A stretch of DNA of 64,000 nt, from NCBI GenBank assembly GCA_903875225.1, contig CAIQVJ010000028.1, positions 62,001-126,000 on the forward strand, in the 5' to 3' direction. The DNA is from an uncultured Pseudomonadota bacterium. GTDB taxonomy: Bacteria > Myxococcota_A > UBA796 > SXON01. The notes under the pieces were generated by a model. It made no database searches. It was not told the origin of the DNA and saw only the letters and a list, made by a program, of their open reading frames with translations. A program made the translations under genes and the position numbers. The stretch's first letter is position 1; each line of letters starts with the position of its first letter. This document shows positions 52,085-61,600 of the stretch, piece by piece.

Positions 52085-53521
52085 CTATGACCCCCGCCGC
52101 AGGAGCACGGTCTGCACTGTCTTGAGTAGGATCAGCCCGTAGAGCACAGGGCTCATCTCCTGGATCGCATACAGCTCGAAGCACAGCTTCTCGGCGGCAT
52201 CGTCCTGTGTGGCGCCGTAGCCGTACCGCACCTGCGCCCAACCCGTCACACCGGGCTTGACCGAAAAGCGCAGCGCATAGAACGGAATGCGCTCCTTGAG
52301 CTGGTTCACGAAGAACTCGCGCTCGGGGCGCGGCCCCACGATCGACATGTGTCCGAGCAACACGTTCCAGAATTGGGGCAACTCATCGATGCGGGAGCGC
52401 CTCAGGAACCTCCCGAGGCGGGTGACCCGCGGGTCCCCCTTCTGGGACCACTGCGGCCCGTCGGCCTCGGCGTCGGTGCGCATGGTCCGCAGCTTGATGA
52501 TCCGGAACGGGACCTCGTTCCGACCCAGCCGCTCCTGCAGGAAGAAAGCCGGACCTCGCGACTCGAGCACCACCCCGAGCGCGGCGACCGCGACGATCGG
52601 GAAGCTGACCGTGGCGCCGACCAGCGCGACCGTCACGTCCACCAGGCGCTGCACCCCGGCACCGAGGGCGCTGCTCCCGGCGAAAACAGGGCCGAAGATC
52701 AGCCAGGCATCGGAGAGGTCGAGGATCGGGACCTTGCCGGTGAGCCGCTTGTACACCGTCGGCATCTCCTCGATCATCACGCCCCTGGCCTTGCATTCGA
52801 GCAACTGCCGCGCGAGCTCACCGCCGAGGCTGCCGCGGAGCGCGACGATGATCAGCTGGATGTGGTGCTTCTGGACGAGCGCGGAGAGCTCGGTGGCAGA
52901 GCCCACCACCGGCAGGTTGCCGAACGGGACGGCGAGGTCATCGTCCTCGAAGTCTGTCTGGCGTCGGTTTCCGAGCGGCGGCTGGTCGACGATGCCCACG
53001 AGATCGTACATCCCATCGGCCGAGTCCAGCTTGAGGATGGTCTCGCCGATCAGCTGGCCGGGTTCGCCGGCGCCCACCACGAGCGTCCGCTGCCGGAAAC
53101 CGGCACCCGGGCTCACGGTGCTGACGAGCGGCCTCCAGGCGGACAGCATGACCGCGGCGCTCAGGCTCGAGAGGCCGATCACGTCACGGCCCCATCCGCC
53201 CTGCGGGAACACCGTGAACACGGCGAGCTCCACGATGAAGGCGGCCATGACGGCGACCCATGGGCGCACGAGGGCAGCGCGGTGTCGGAAGTCGATGGCA
53301 ACGTCGTAGGCATCGGCCAGGTAGAGCCCGATCAGCAGCGAGGTGACGACGAACAGGGAGGGGCCGGTGTCGTTGCCCAGGACGCTCATCAGGTCCTTGC
53401 CCGGCGCCCCCACCCCGAAGCGCACCTGGTTGGCCAGCAGGATCGAGAGGAACGCGATCACGAGGTCGCCGAACAGGTAGTAGACCTGCCGGCTGTGGAA
53501 TGGAATGCCGAAGAGCTTCAT
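52085..53521 (-). CDS. Polyprenyl glycosylphosphotransferase (initiating sugar transferase)
   Basis: 478 residues. N-terminal membrane helices (about 10-30, 50-70, 85-105, 120-140), a Rossmann-like middle (TLVVGAGEPGQLIGETIL), then the catalytic sugar-transferase domain: FFLQERLGRNEVPFRIIKLRTM, RRSRIDELPQFWNVLLGHMSIVGPRPE and KPGVTGWAQVRYGYG. It transfers a sugar phosphate to undecaprenyl phosphate, the first step of the polymer. The downstream end is convergent with the deacetylase; its ATG overlaps the preceding GT4 stop (ATGA). Confidence 0.93.
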   Translation of the reverse strand: MKLFGIPFHSRQVYYLFGDLVIAFLSILLANQVRFGVGAPGKDLMSVLGNDTGPSLFVVTSLLIGLYLADAYDVAIDFRHRAALVRPWVAVMAAFIVELAVFTVFPQGGWGRDVIGLSSLSAAVMLSAWRPLVSTVSPGAGFRQRTLVVGAGEPGQLIGETILKLDSADGMYDLVGIVDQPPLGNRRQTDFEDDDLAVPFGNLPVVGSATELSALVQKHHIQLIIVALRGSLGGELARQLLECKARGVMIEEMPTVYKRLTGKVPILDLSDAWLIFGPVFAGSSALGAGVQRLVDVTVALVGATVSFPIVAVAALGVVLESRGPAFFLQERLGRNEVPFRIIKLRTMRTDAEADGPQWSQKGDPRVTRLGRFLRRSRIDELPQFWNVLLGHMSIVGPRPEREFFVNQLKERIPFYALRFSVKPGVTGWAQVRYGYGATQDDAAEKLCFELYAIQEMSPVLYGLILLKTVQTVLLRRGS

Positions 53522-54645
53522 GGGGCCACCCTGGGCAAGCCCTCTTTCCGGGCGAGTTCTGAGTACACTGCTGCCGTTCCGGCCAGCATCTGCTGGATGG
53601 AGAATCGATCCTCGTAGGCCGTGCGTCCCGCCCGCCCGAAGCGCACCCGGAGGGCCGGGTCCTCGAGCATGCGGCCGAGGGCGACCCGCAGGGCCCCCTC
53701 GTCATCCCGGGGCACCAGCAGGCCTGTCGCTTCGTGTCCGACCGCCTCGGCCACGCCCCCCACGTCCGAGGCGATCACCGGGAGCCCGGCCCGCATCGCT
53801 TCCAGGACGGCCAACGGAAAACCCTCCTGTCTCGAGATCAGCGCCCCGACGTGGGACTCCGCCAGCAGAGCGGCGACGTCGCTCCGCACCCCGAGCAGAT
53901 CCACCCGATCGGCGATGCCGAGCTCGCCGGCCGTCCGCTCGACGCTCCGCCGGTCCGGCCCATCGCCGATGAAGCGCACGCGCCAGGGCGCCCGGATCGT
54001 CGCGATCGCCCGCAGCAGCAGGGTGTGCTGCTTCGGGTCGGCCATCCGCGCGACCATCGCCACGATCGGGTTCGTCGAGCTCCCCGGCCTCGCCCGGAAC
54101 CCGGTGTCCAGGACGCCATTGTGCACCACCCTCACCTGCTCCTCCCGGGCCACGCGGTACCGCAGCGCCACCTCGCGGTCCGCCTCGGAGACGACGATGA
54201 ACCTGTGCGTGAGACGAGCCATCGCCGCCTCGACCGGGATCGCGAGCGCCTTCCGGCGGAGCCGGATGCCGTCCGAGAACGACCAGGAATGCGCGGTGTG
54301 GATCGTCGCCACCCCGCGGGCGGCGGCCGCCAGCCGGCCGAGCTGCCCGGCCTTGCTGCTGTGGGTGTGCACGAGGTGCGGTCGCAGCGCGCCGATCAGG
54401 TCGAAGAGCGCCCGAAGCGCGGCGAGGTCCTTCGACGGCGAGAGATCGCGTTGAAGGTCGCGCAGCACGTGCACGCACACGCCCGCGGCGCGCAACTCCT
54501 GCGTCAGGAACTCGTCGTCGCCCACGGCCACCTCGTAGTGCACCCGCGCCCGGAGCCCGAGCACGAGGTCACGCACGTGCACCTGCGCCCCGCCCGCCTC
54601 TCCGCGAGTGATGACGACAAGGACTCGTAGCAAACCGGGGGCCAT
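53518..54645 (-). CDS. GT4-family glycosyltransferase of exopolysaccharide locus
   Basis: 375 residues. Starts LLRVLVVITRGEAGGAQVHVRDL, with HTHSSKAGQLGRLAA and TIHTAHSWSF, and the C-terminal VAMVARMADPKQHTLLLRAI and ALISRQEGFPLAVLEAMRAGLPVIASDVGG. A standard GT4 elongation enzyme, coupled to the initiating transferase by a four-base overlap. First gene of this minus-strand pair; it diverges from the sulfotransferase fusion. Confidence 0.88.
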   Translation of the reverse strand: MAPGLLRVLVVITRGEAGGAQVHVRDLVLGLRARVHYEVAVGDDEFLTQELRAAGVCVHVLRDLQRDLSPSKDLAALRALFDLIGALRPHLVHTHSSKAGQLGRLAAAARGVATIHTAHSWSFSDGIRLRRKALAIPVEAAMARLTHRFIVVSEADREVALRYRVAREEQVRVVHNGVLDTGFRARPGSSTNPIVAMVARMADPKQHTLLLRAIATIRAPWRVRFIGDGPDRRSVERTAGELGIADRVDLLGVRSDVAALLAESHVGALISRQEGFPLAVLEAMRAGLPVIASDVGGVAEAVGHEATGLLVPRDDEGALRVALGRMLEDPALRVRFGRAGRTAYEDRFSIQQMLAGTAAVYSELARKEGLPRVAP

Positions 54646-54723
54646 TGGTCAGGGACCGTCGCAACCCCCGTGCCAGCCCCGCAACCGGTGACTACTACCA
54701 GCCATGGCGTAGGACCGGACCCA

Positions 54724-56667
54724 ATGGAAACGATGACCGCGCGTGAAACGTTCGAGGCGTGGCGAACCGCCGCACCCGGATTCCTCGATCGGCAGAAAAA
54801 GAGCCTCAGCCAGCTCAGCTACGGCTGGAACCACCCGAAGCGCGTCTCCTTCGTGTTCGGCTGCCAGCGCTCGGGCACGAAGATGCTCATGCGGATCCTG
54901 GACAACAGCCGCGAAACCCGCATCTACCACGAGAACCACGCCACCGCGTTCAGCGACTTCCAGCTCCGCTCGGACGCCACCGTGCGCCTGCTCGCCATGT
55001 CGAGCCCAGCGCCGGCGCAGATCTTCAAGCCGATCTGCGACAGCCAGAACGCCGACCTCCTGCTCGCCCGCTTTCCGCGCGCCCGCGGGCTGTGGACGTA
55101 CCGGCACTTCGACGACGTCGCGAACTCGGCCTACCAGAAGTGGGGCGCGCACCAGCGTGAAGTCGTGACAGCGGCCGTGAAGGGGGATCTCACGACCTGG
55201 GGTTGGCGCACCGAGCGCCTCTCGGAGCGGGTGCTCGCGGACCTGCGCCGGGTGTGGCGCGACGATCTGAGCGAGCTCGAAGGCGCCTTGTTGTTCTGGT
55301 ACATGCGCAATTCCTTCTTCCGCGAGCTGGGGCTGCATCTGCACCCGCGGGTCCTGCTCGTGAAGTACGAGGACCTCGTCACAAAACCCGAAGCGGCGTT
55401 CCGACGCGTGTTCACCCACGTGGGCGCGGCGTTCGACAAAGCCTTTCTGGGCCGCGTCCACTCGGAATCCGTCGGGCGCAAACCGCCGCCGATGGCGAGC
55501 CCCGCGATCCGGGAGCTCTGCGCCGGGCTGGAGGCGGAGCTCGACGCCTGGGCTGCATCGGCGAAAGAGCCTCCTGCACCTGCCTCTGTGCTCCTGCTGA
55601 TCAACACGCTCGGTGTCGGCGGTGCAGAGCGCTACGCGGTGACCGTCGGGAACTGGATGGCCGAGCACGGATCGACCGTGGCGCTGGCCGCGTCGCGCGG
55701 CGACCTGGCGGCTACCCTCGACCCCCGGATCACGTTCCACGACACCGAACTGGGCCACGTCCGCGCGGACCTGCCGCTCGCGGCCTGGAGGATCGCTGCG
55801 ATCCTCCAGAAGCAACAGCCCACCGCGATCATCGCCAACTCGCTCGCGGTCGCCTGGATCGCCCGCGCAGCCCAGGTGCTCCACCATGCACCGGTGATCG
55901 CCGTGGCACACGGGTGGCCCCAGGAGCGCTACCCCGTCGTCGCTCCCCTGCTGCGCGCGGTGGCCGACGTGGTGGTCGCCGTCTCGCCCGACGTGCGGGA
56001 CAAGCTTGTCGCCGGCGGCCTGCCCGCCTCGCGCTGCGAGGTGATCTACAACGGGGTCGACTGCAGGCCCCTCGGACCGCGCACGGGCGCGACCCGCACG
56101 GCCGCGCGTGCTGCGATGGGTGCCGGGCCGGACGATCTCCTCGTCGTGACCCTCGGCCGCCTCACGCCCCAGAAGGCGCACCAGCACGTCATCACCATCG
56201 CCGGGCTGCTCCGCGAGCGGTACCCCCGCCTGCGCTACGTCATCATCGGCGAGGGCCAGCGCGACGAAGAGCTCGCCGGCCTCATCCACACCGCGGGGCT
56301 CCACGGGTTGGTCCGCCTGGCCGGGGTGCGCTCCGACGTGCCCGACCTGCTCGGCTCCGCCGACATCAACCTGCTCTGCTCCGACTGGGAGGGCATGCCG
56401 CTCTCCACGATCGAGGCGATGGCTGCTGGGCTCCCGACCGTCGCCACGCGCACGGAGGGATCCGAACAACTCCTCACCCCCGAGTGTGGAATCGTGGTCC
56501 CCATCGGGGACGCCCCGGCGCTCGCCGCAGCCGTCGCGCGGCTCGCCGAGGAACCCGCGCTCCGGGCATCGATGGGCGCCAGCGCCCACGATCGGGCGCT
56601 GGCACACTTCTCGCACGAGCGCATGGCCCGCGAGCTCACGAACCTGATCGCCCGCATCGTGGACTGA
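54724..56667 (+). CDS. Sulfotransferase-like domain fused to GT4 glycosyltransferase
   Basis: 647 residues from ATG 54724 with AGGA nine bases upstream (GTG 54670 and ATG 54733 are alternatives). Residues about 40-275 look like a PAPS-dependent sulfotransferase: 5'-phosphosulfate loop FVFGCQRSGTKMLMRIL (46-53 core) and LLVKYEDLVTKPEAAFRRVF, as in P-loop sulfotransferases. From about residue 288, a complete GT4 follows: LLINTLGVGGAERYAVTVG, VTLGRLTPQKAHQHVITIA, LLCSDWEGMPLSTIEAMAAGLPTVAT. It likely adds a sugar and also sulfates the polymer or a carrier. No membrane segment or signal is seen. Confidence 0.82.
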   Translation: METMTARETFEAWRTAAPGFLDRQKKSLSQLSYGWNHPKRVSFVFGCQRSGTKMLMRILDNSRETRIYHENHATAFSDFQLRSDATVRLLAMSSPAPAQIFKPICDSQNADLLLARFPRARGLWTYRHFDDVANSAYQKWGAHQREVVTAAVKGDLTTWGWRTERLSERVLADLRRVWRDDLSELEGALLFWYMRNSFFRELGLHLHPRVLLVKYEDLVTKPEAAFRRVFTHVGAAFDKAFLGRVHSESVGRKPPPMASPAIRELCAGLEAELDAWAASAKEPPAPASVLLLINTLGVGGAERYAVTVGNWMAEHGSTVALAASRGDLAATLDPRITFHDTELGHVRADLPLAAWRIAAILQKQQPTAIIANSLAVAWIARAAQVLHHAPVIAVAHGWPQERYPVVAPLLRAVADVVVAVSPDVRDKLVAGGLPASRCEVIYNGVDCRPLGPRTGATRTAARAAMGAGPDDLLVVTLGRLTPQKAHQHVITIAGLLRERYPRLRYVIIGEGQRDEELAGLIHTAGLHGLVRLAGVRSDVPDLLGSADINLLCSDWEGMPLSTIEAMAAGLPTVATRTEGSEQLLTPECGIVVPIGDAPALAAAVARLAEEPALRASMGASAHDRALAHFSHERMARELTNLIARIVD

Positions 56668-56695
56668 GGAGCGGCGCGGGGCCGGGATATGAACC

Positions 56696-57460
56696 GTGCG
56701 AGGTGCCCGGATGGTCGTCGCGATGATCATGGTGGCAGTCGTCGCCGGGGCGACAGGGCTGGGGGCCTGGGCGCTCGTGGACCGCGTGCGGGCCGAGTGG
56801 ACCTGCACCTGCGGGGCGCACGAGGTCCGCCTCGTCGCGCGCCAGAACACGGCATCGCTCTACGTAGACGGCAGGCGGGTGGCGCGGAAGACGACACTCA
56901 GCGGCTCCGGGGCGACGCTCACCTGGCGGGTCGACGCCGACGGGAGCCCCGTCGTCCTCACCGCGACCGTGGTCTACCCGGACGGCGGCGCCCCCACCGG
57001 GAGCATCCAGGCCGACGGACAGTGGATCGGCGGGGCGCGGGGCTTGCCTGCCGTCCAGGACACGCGTGCCCCCGAACCCACAGATGCGAGGTGGGCCGCG
57101 GCGAAGCTACTGCTCCGGGACCTGCGCGCCGCCCGGGATGCGCGCCACGGGGAGGCCGCACAGCGCATCGAGGTGGGGCTGCGGGACGTGCTCGGGAAGC
57201 ACGATCGACTCGCGAGCGCCAGGGAGGCGCACAAGGCGCTCGGAGGAGACGACTCGCGGATCGAACAAGCGCGCTGCCGCCTCGACGATCAAGCTACGGA
57301 GCTCCTGGACGCGCTCCGCGAATTCCACCTGCTCGCGCTCGCCGAAGGGGGCACACCTTCCCTCGACCGCCTCGACGACCTCCTGGCCCACCTCGCGGCC
57401 GAGGCCGAAGTCGAAGCCCCCGGCCGGCCACGCGCCCGGGCAGGGGCGGCGGAGGGCTGA
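56696..57460 (+). CDS. Membrane-anchored protein of unknown function
   Basis: 254 residues from a GTG (ATG 56711 alternative). A single N-terminal membrane helix (VVAMIMVAVVAGATGLGAWALV, about 6-28) is followed by a short beta region with CTCG (about 36-100), then a helical, charged C-terminal region with several LRDLRAARD- and HDRLASAREAH-type stretches that may form a coiled coil. Likely exported with the bulk outside the cytoplasm. It starts 28 bases after the sulfotransferase fusion, on the same strand, but no link is clear. No family recognised. Confidence 0.6.
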   Translation: MRGARMVVAMIMVAVVAGATGLGAWALVDRVRAEWTCTCGAHEVRLVARQNTASLYVDGRRVARKTTLSGSGATLTWRVDADGSPVVLTATVVYPDGGAPTGSIQADGQWIGGARGLPAVQDTRAPEPTDARWAAAKLLLRDLRAARDARHGEAAQRIEVGLRDVLGKHDRLASAREAHKALGGDDSRIEQARCRLDDQATELLDALREFHLLALAEGGTPSLDRLDDLLAHLAAEAEVEAPGRPRARAGAAEG

Positions 57461-57484
57461 TCGCGGTGGCGCCCACGCGGCGGG

Positions 57485-57823
57485 CTACACCTTCGGCAGC
57501 GCCTCGACCTCGACAGCCGTCCCGTAGCAGAGCACCTCGGTCACGCCCTGCATCACCTCGGTGGCATCGTACGAGATCCCGATCACCGCGTTCGCTCCGC
57601 GCTCCATGGCGTGATCCACCATCATGTCGAAGGCGCCCGCGCGGGTCTTCTCGCAGAGGTCCATCAGCAGCGTGATGTCACCGCCCACGATCGTCTGCAG
57701 CGCGGCGCCCATGCTGCCGAAGATCGAGCGCGACCGCACGATGATGCCGCGAACGACCCCCAGCGTCCGCACGACGCGGTAGCCATCCAGGGTGAAGCAG
57801 GTGGTGGTCATGCACTTTTCCAT
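57485..57823 (-). CDS. YbjQ/UPF0145-family protein
   Basis: 112 residues; ATG 57823, with a second possible ATG at codon 5. Pattern: [33 protein letters not shown], then [21 protein letters not shown], the hallmark of the YbjQ family (also described as heavy-metal-binding-like). Small cytoplasmic pentamer-forming protein of unclear function. Confidence 0.88.
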   Translation of the reverse strand: MEKCMTTTCFTLDGYRVVRTLGVVRGIIVRSRSIFGSMGAALQTIVGGDITLLMDLCEKTRAGAFDMMVDHAMERGANAVIGISYDATEVMQGVTEVLCYGTAVEVEALPKV

Positions 57824-57865
57824 CGGAACTCTCCAGGTTCTGCGGGAGTATCGCGCCGGCTCCGT

Positions 57866-58483
57866 TCACCCTGGCACGGTCACCGCAAAGCTCGGCCGCG
57901 CGCTGATCCGTCCCAGCCAGGCCTCGACGTTCGGCAGATCGTCGGCGAAGCGGTCCGCACCGGTCATCTGGCGGCCGCTCGCGATGCACGGCGCCAGGAG
58001 CCAGTCCGCGAAGCTCGGTGTTTCGCCCGACAAGAACGCGGACTCCGCCAGGGCGCGTTCAAACGGCACCAGGTTCTCGCGCGCCTTCGCGGCCGCCCGA
58101 TGAACCGAGGCGTCGTCGACGGGCATCCCGCGCGCGGCGAGCACGAGTCGGGGGATGAGCACGCCCCGCACGGCGTGAGGCGCGACGTAGTCCACGAACG
58201 CGCTCGCCCACTGCTGGTTTCGGGCCCGGGCCGCGGGTGTCGCGGGCCGGAGCGCCGGGCCGTCGAAGGCCTCGTCGACGTACTGCATCACGGCGAGCGA
58301 CTCGTACACGACGAAGCCGTCGTGTACGAGCACCGGCATGCGCTGGTAGGGGTGGAGCGCCCCGTACTCGGGAGTGCGGAGCCGGGCGGACTCCAGATCG
58401 TAGGCCACGCCCTTCTCGGCGAGGGCGAGCCGGGCGGACCAGGTGAACGTGGAGTAGGGGGAACCGTAGAGTGTGGTGGGCAT
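57866..58483 (-). CDS. Glutathione S-transferase family protein
   Basis: 205 residues from ATG 58483, where the family N-terminus begins (MPTTLYGSPYSTFTWSARLAL). The thioredoxin-like part has MPVLVHDGFVVYESLAVMQYVDE (cis-Pro and ESxA glutathione-binding), and the helical C-terminal domain includes FLSGETPSFADWLLAP. Probably conjugates glutathione or a related thiol to electrophiles. It lies 42 bases upstream of the YbjQ gene on the same strand. Confidence 0.88.
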   Translation of the reverse strand: MPTTLYGSPYSTFTWSARLALAEKGVAYDLESARLRTPEYGALHPYQRMPVLVHDGFVVYESLAVMQYVDEAFDGPALRPATPAARARNQQWASAFVDYVAPHAVRGVLIPRLVLAARGMPVDDASVHRAAAKARENLVPFERALAESAFLSGETPSFADWLLAPCIASGRQMTGADRFADDLPNVEAWLGRISARPSFAVTVPG

Positions 58484-58661
58484 GGCCCGCACGTAGCACA
58501 CCGATGGCGCGGTCACGCGGGTCGGGCCGCCCCGGGAACCCTGCTGGACACGGGGACCAAGGCGGATTTGAGCGGGAGCCGGGCGTCGTGGCACCGGGTG
58601 ACCTGGCGGTGACCGCCAATTGCCGCTTCACTCACCGGAATCTGCGTTAGGGGTCGCGGCG

Positions 58662-61600
58662 ATGCCCACCGTCCGGGAGATCGTCGCCAACCGCTTCGAG
58701 ATTCGCGGGGCGATCGGGCATGGCGGCATGGGTACTGTCTACATGGCCCGGGATCTGCGGGACGACTCGATCGTCGCCCTGAAGACGCTGCACCAGGTGG
58801 CACCTTCGGCGTTGCTCCGACTGAAAGACGAGTTCCGCGCCCTCGCCGACGTGCTGCACCCGAACCTCGTCCGGCTGCACGAGCTCTTCGTCGATCCCGA
58901 GCGGGACGACGTGTTCGGGTGCTTCTTCTCGATGGAGTACGTTCCCGGACGGCACGTGCTCGACCAGCTGTGTCGTCGCCCCGAGCACCCGGTCGCGAGC
59001 GCCACCTGGAGCGGCGATGCACCTCCGGAGGGGCTGGTCTCCACTCTCGACCTGCCCGTCCGCGCCGTGACGGTCTCGCTGCCCGGGCGATCCACGGCCG
59101 TGGTCGACCCGACCGAGCTGGCGCACACCTTCGCGCAGATCGGCAGCGCCGTCGATGCGTTGCATCGGGGCGGGAAGCTCCACCGGGACCTGAAGTCCGC
59201 GAACGTCCTGCTCGGGCCCGACGGACGAGCGGTCGTGCTCGATTTCGGCCTCGTCCAGCCGACAGGGGCCGAGAATGACTCGGCGGCCCAGATCGCCGGC
59301 ACCCCCGGTGCGATGGCCCCGGAGCAGATGCGGGGCGAGCCCGCCGGCCCGGCCGCGGACTGGTACGCGGTAGGCGTGCTGCTGTACGAGGCGCTCTCGG
59401 GCCAGCCGCCCTTCGATGGCGATTTCGATGCGTTGCTGGCTGCGAAGCTCCTCCGACAGGTTCGTCCGCTTCCTGCGGGCGCAGACCCCGCATGGGCCCA
59501 GCTCTGTTACGCGCTGCTCGAACCGGACCCTGCCCGGCGCGCCGGGTACGCAGAGCTCCAGCAGGTGCTCGCCCCACAGCAGGGCGCACGCAAGGAGCGC
59601 CGGGTCACGCCGCGCGACCCCCTCGTCGGGCGGTTTGCTGAGCGCAGTGTCCTGCGCGACGCCTGGGCCCGTGCCTGCGCGGGCGACCCTGTGACCGTGT
59701 TCGTGCGCGGCCGCTCGGGCATCGGCAAGAGCGTCCTGGTGCGCGAGCTGATCCAGCACGTGTCCGGCAACCCGGCGAACCTGGTGCTCACCGGGCGCTG
59801 CCACGAGCGGGAGCAGATCCCCCACAAGGCGTTGGACGCCGTGATCGACTCGCTCTCCCAGCACCTCCTGCGGCTCCCCGTCGAGGAGGTCCTGCCGCTG
59901 GTCCCGGAGCACGCCGGCGCGCTCGCCCGCCTCTTCCCCGTGCTCGCGCGCCACCCCGCGTTCACCAGCGGGGAGCCGGTGCCCGCAGACCCTCGTGCCG
60001 TCCGCACGCTGGGAGCCGTGGCCCTCGAGGACCTCCTCCACCGGCTCACGGCCCGATGGCACGTGCTGATCGCGATCGAGGATCTGCAGTGGGGAGACAG
60101 CGACAGCGCCGCGCTGATCACCCGGTTCCTGCGCTCGCCGAGGCCCCCCGCCCTGATGCTCCTCGGAAGCCACCGGGAGGAGGACGAGGCGACGAGCCCG
60201 ATGCTGCTCGAATTGCTCGCGCTCCGGGGCCCGGGCCCGGACGACGCGCACCCCGCCCGGATCGAGGATCTCCGGCTCGGTCCGCTCTCCGAGACCGATG
60301 CCCGCCAGCTTCTGCGCTCGAGCGGCGTTGACGTGGACGAGACGGTGCTCGGCGAGGCGGCCGGCGACCCCTACCTGCTGGCCGAGGCCTCGATGTGGAT
60401 GCCCACGGCGGGGACCGTCCGCTTCAGCGGCATCCCCGAGATGCTGAGCGCTCGCCTGGAGAGCATCCCCGAGAGCGTGCGGGGACTCGTGGAGGCCGTG
60501 GCGATCGTCGGGCGACCGATCCCGCTCACGCTGCTCCCCGCCGCACACGGCGACCTGCGCGGTGACCTCCGGATTGCCACGCAACAGCGCCTGCTCCGCC
60601 TGCGGGGCGAGGCCTCCGAGGAGCGGGTGGACTGCTACCACGATCAGGTGCGCGCCACCGCGCTCGGCGGGCTCTCGGCCGCGCGTCGTCGAGTGCTCCA
60701 CGGAGAGCTCGCCGAGGCGCTGGAGCTCGCCTCGCCCCCGGACGCAGAAGCCCTGTCCATCCACCACGAGGGCGCGGGGGACACCGAGCGCGCCGCGATC
60801 TGGGCGCTGCGGGGCGCCGAGAGCGCAGAGTCGGCGCTCGCGTTCCGCCACGCCGCAGCGCTCTACAAGCGGTACCTCGCCCTCGCCGGGCCCGGTGCCG
60901 TGCGCGGGGAGGCGGAGGTCCGACTGGCCGAGAACCTCGCGAACTCCGGCGATGGCCGCGCCGCAGCCGAGGCGTTCCTCGAGGCCGCGAGCTCCCAGCC
61001 CGAAAACGGCGTGATCCTGCGCACCCGGGCCGTACACGGGCTCCTGATGAGCGGGCACCTCGACGCCGGGCTGCGGCTCGCCTCCTCGCTGCTGGCAGAG
61101 GTGGGCCTGGACTTTCACGGCTCGCAGGCCCGGGCGGCGGTCACGACAGCCTGGCGACGCCTGCGGCTGCGGCTCCGCGGCACCGAACCTTCGAAGATCG
61201 TGGCGGACGCGAACGAGCTGCAACGGCTCGACGTGTGCTGGGCGATGGTGACTGGCCTGCACAGCGTCGACCCCATCCGATCCAGCGCGTTCCAGGCGCA
61301 GTACATGCTGCTCGCCCTCGATGCGGGTGAGCCGGGACGCATCGCGCGTGGGTTCGCGGCCGAAGCGGCGTCGATGTCCATCGGCGGGGAGCGGAAGCTC
61401 GCCGGAGCGCTGGCGATCGCGCGACAGGCCCAAATGATCGCCGAGCAGCTCGACGACCCCCATCTGCTCGCGCTGACCGCACAGGAGCGAGGTACTGTCT
61501 ACTTCATGTGTGGACACTGGCGGGAGGCCGAGGTCGAGTTCAAGGCCGCGCTGGCGCTGCTCGCTGCACACTGCCCGGGCGCGGTGTGGGAGCGCTCGAC

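Noticed and set aside
50958-52241. N-terminal extension of the Wzc ORF over the deacetylase gene
   Set aside because: It is antisense to the well-supported deacetylase and has no domain; GTG 50957 fits the expected Wzc length.
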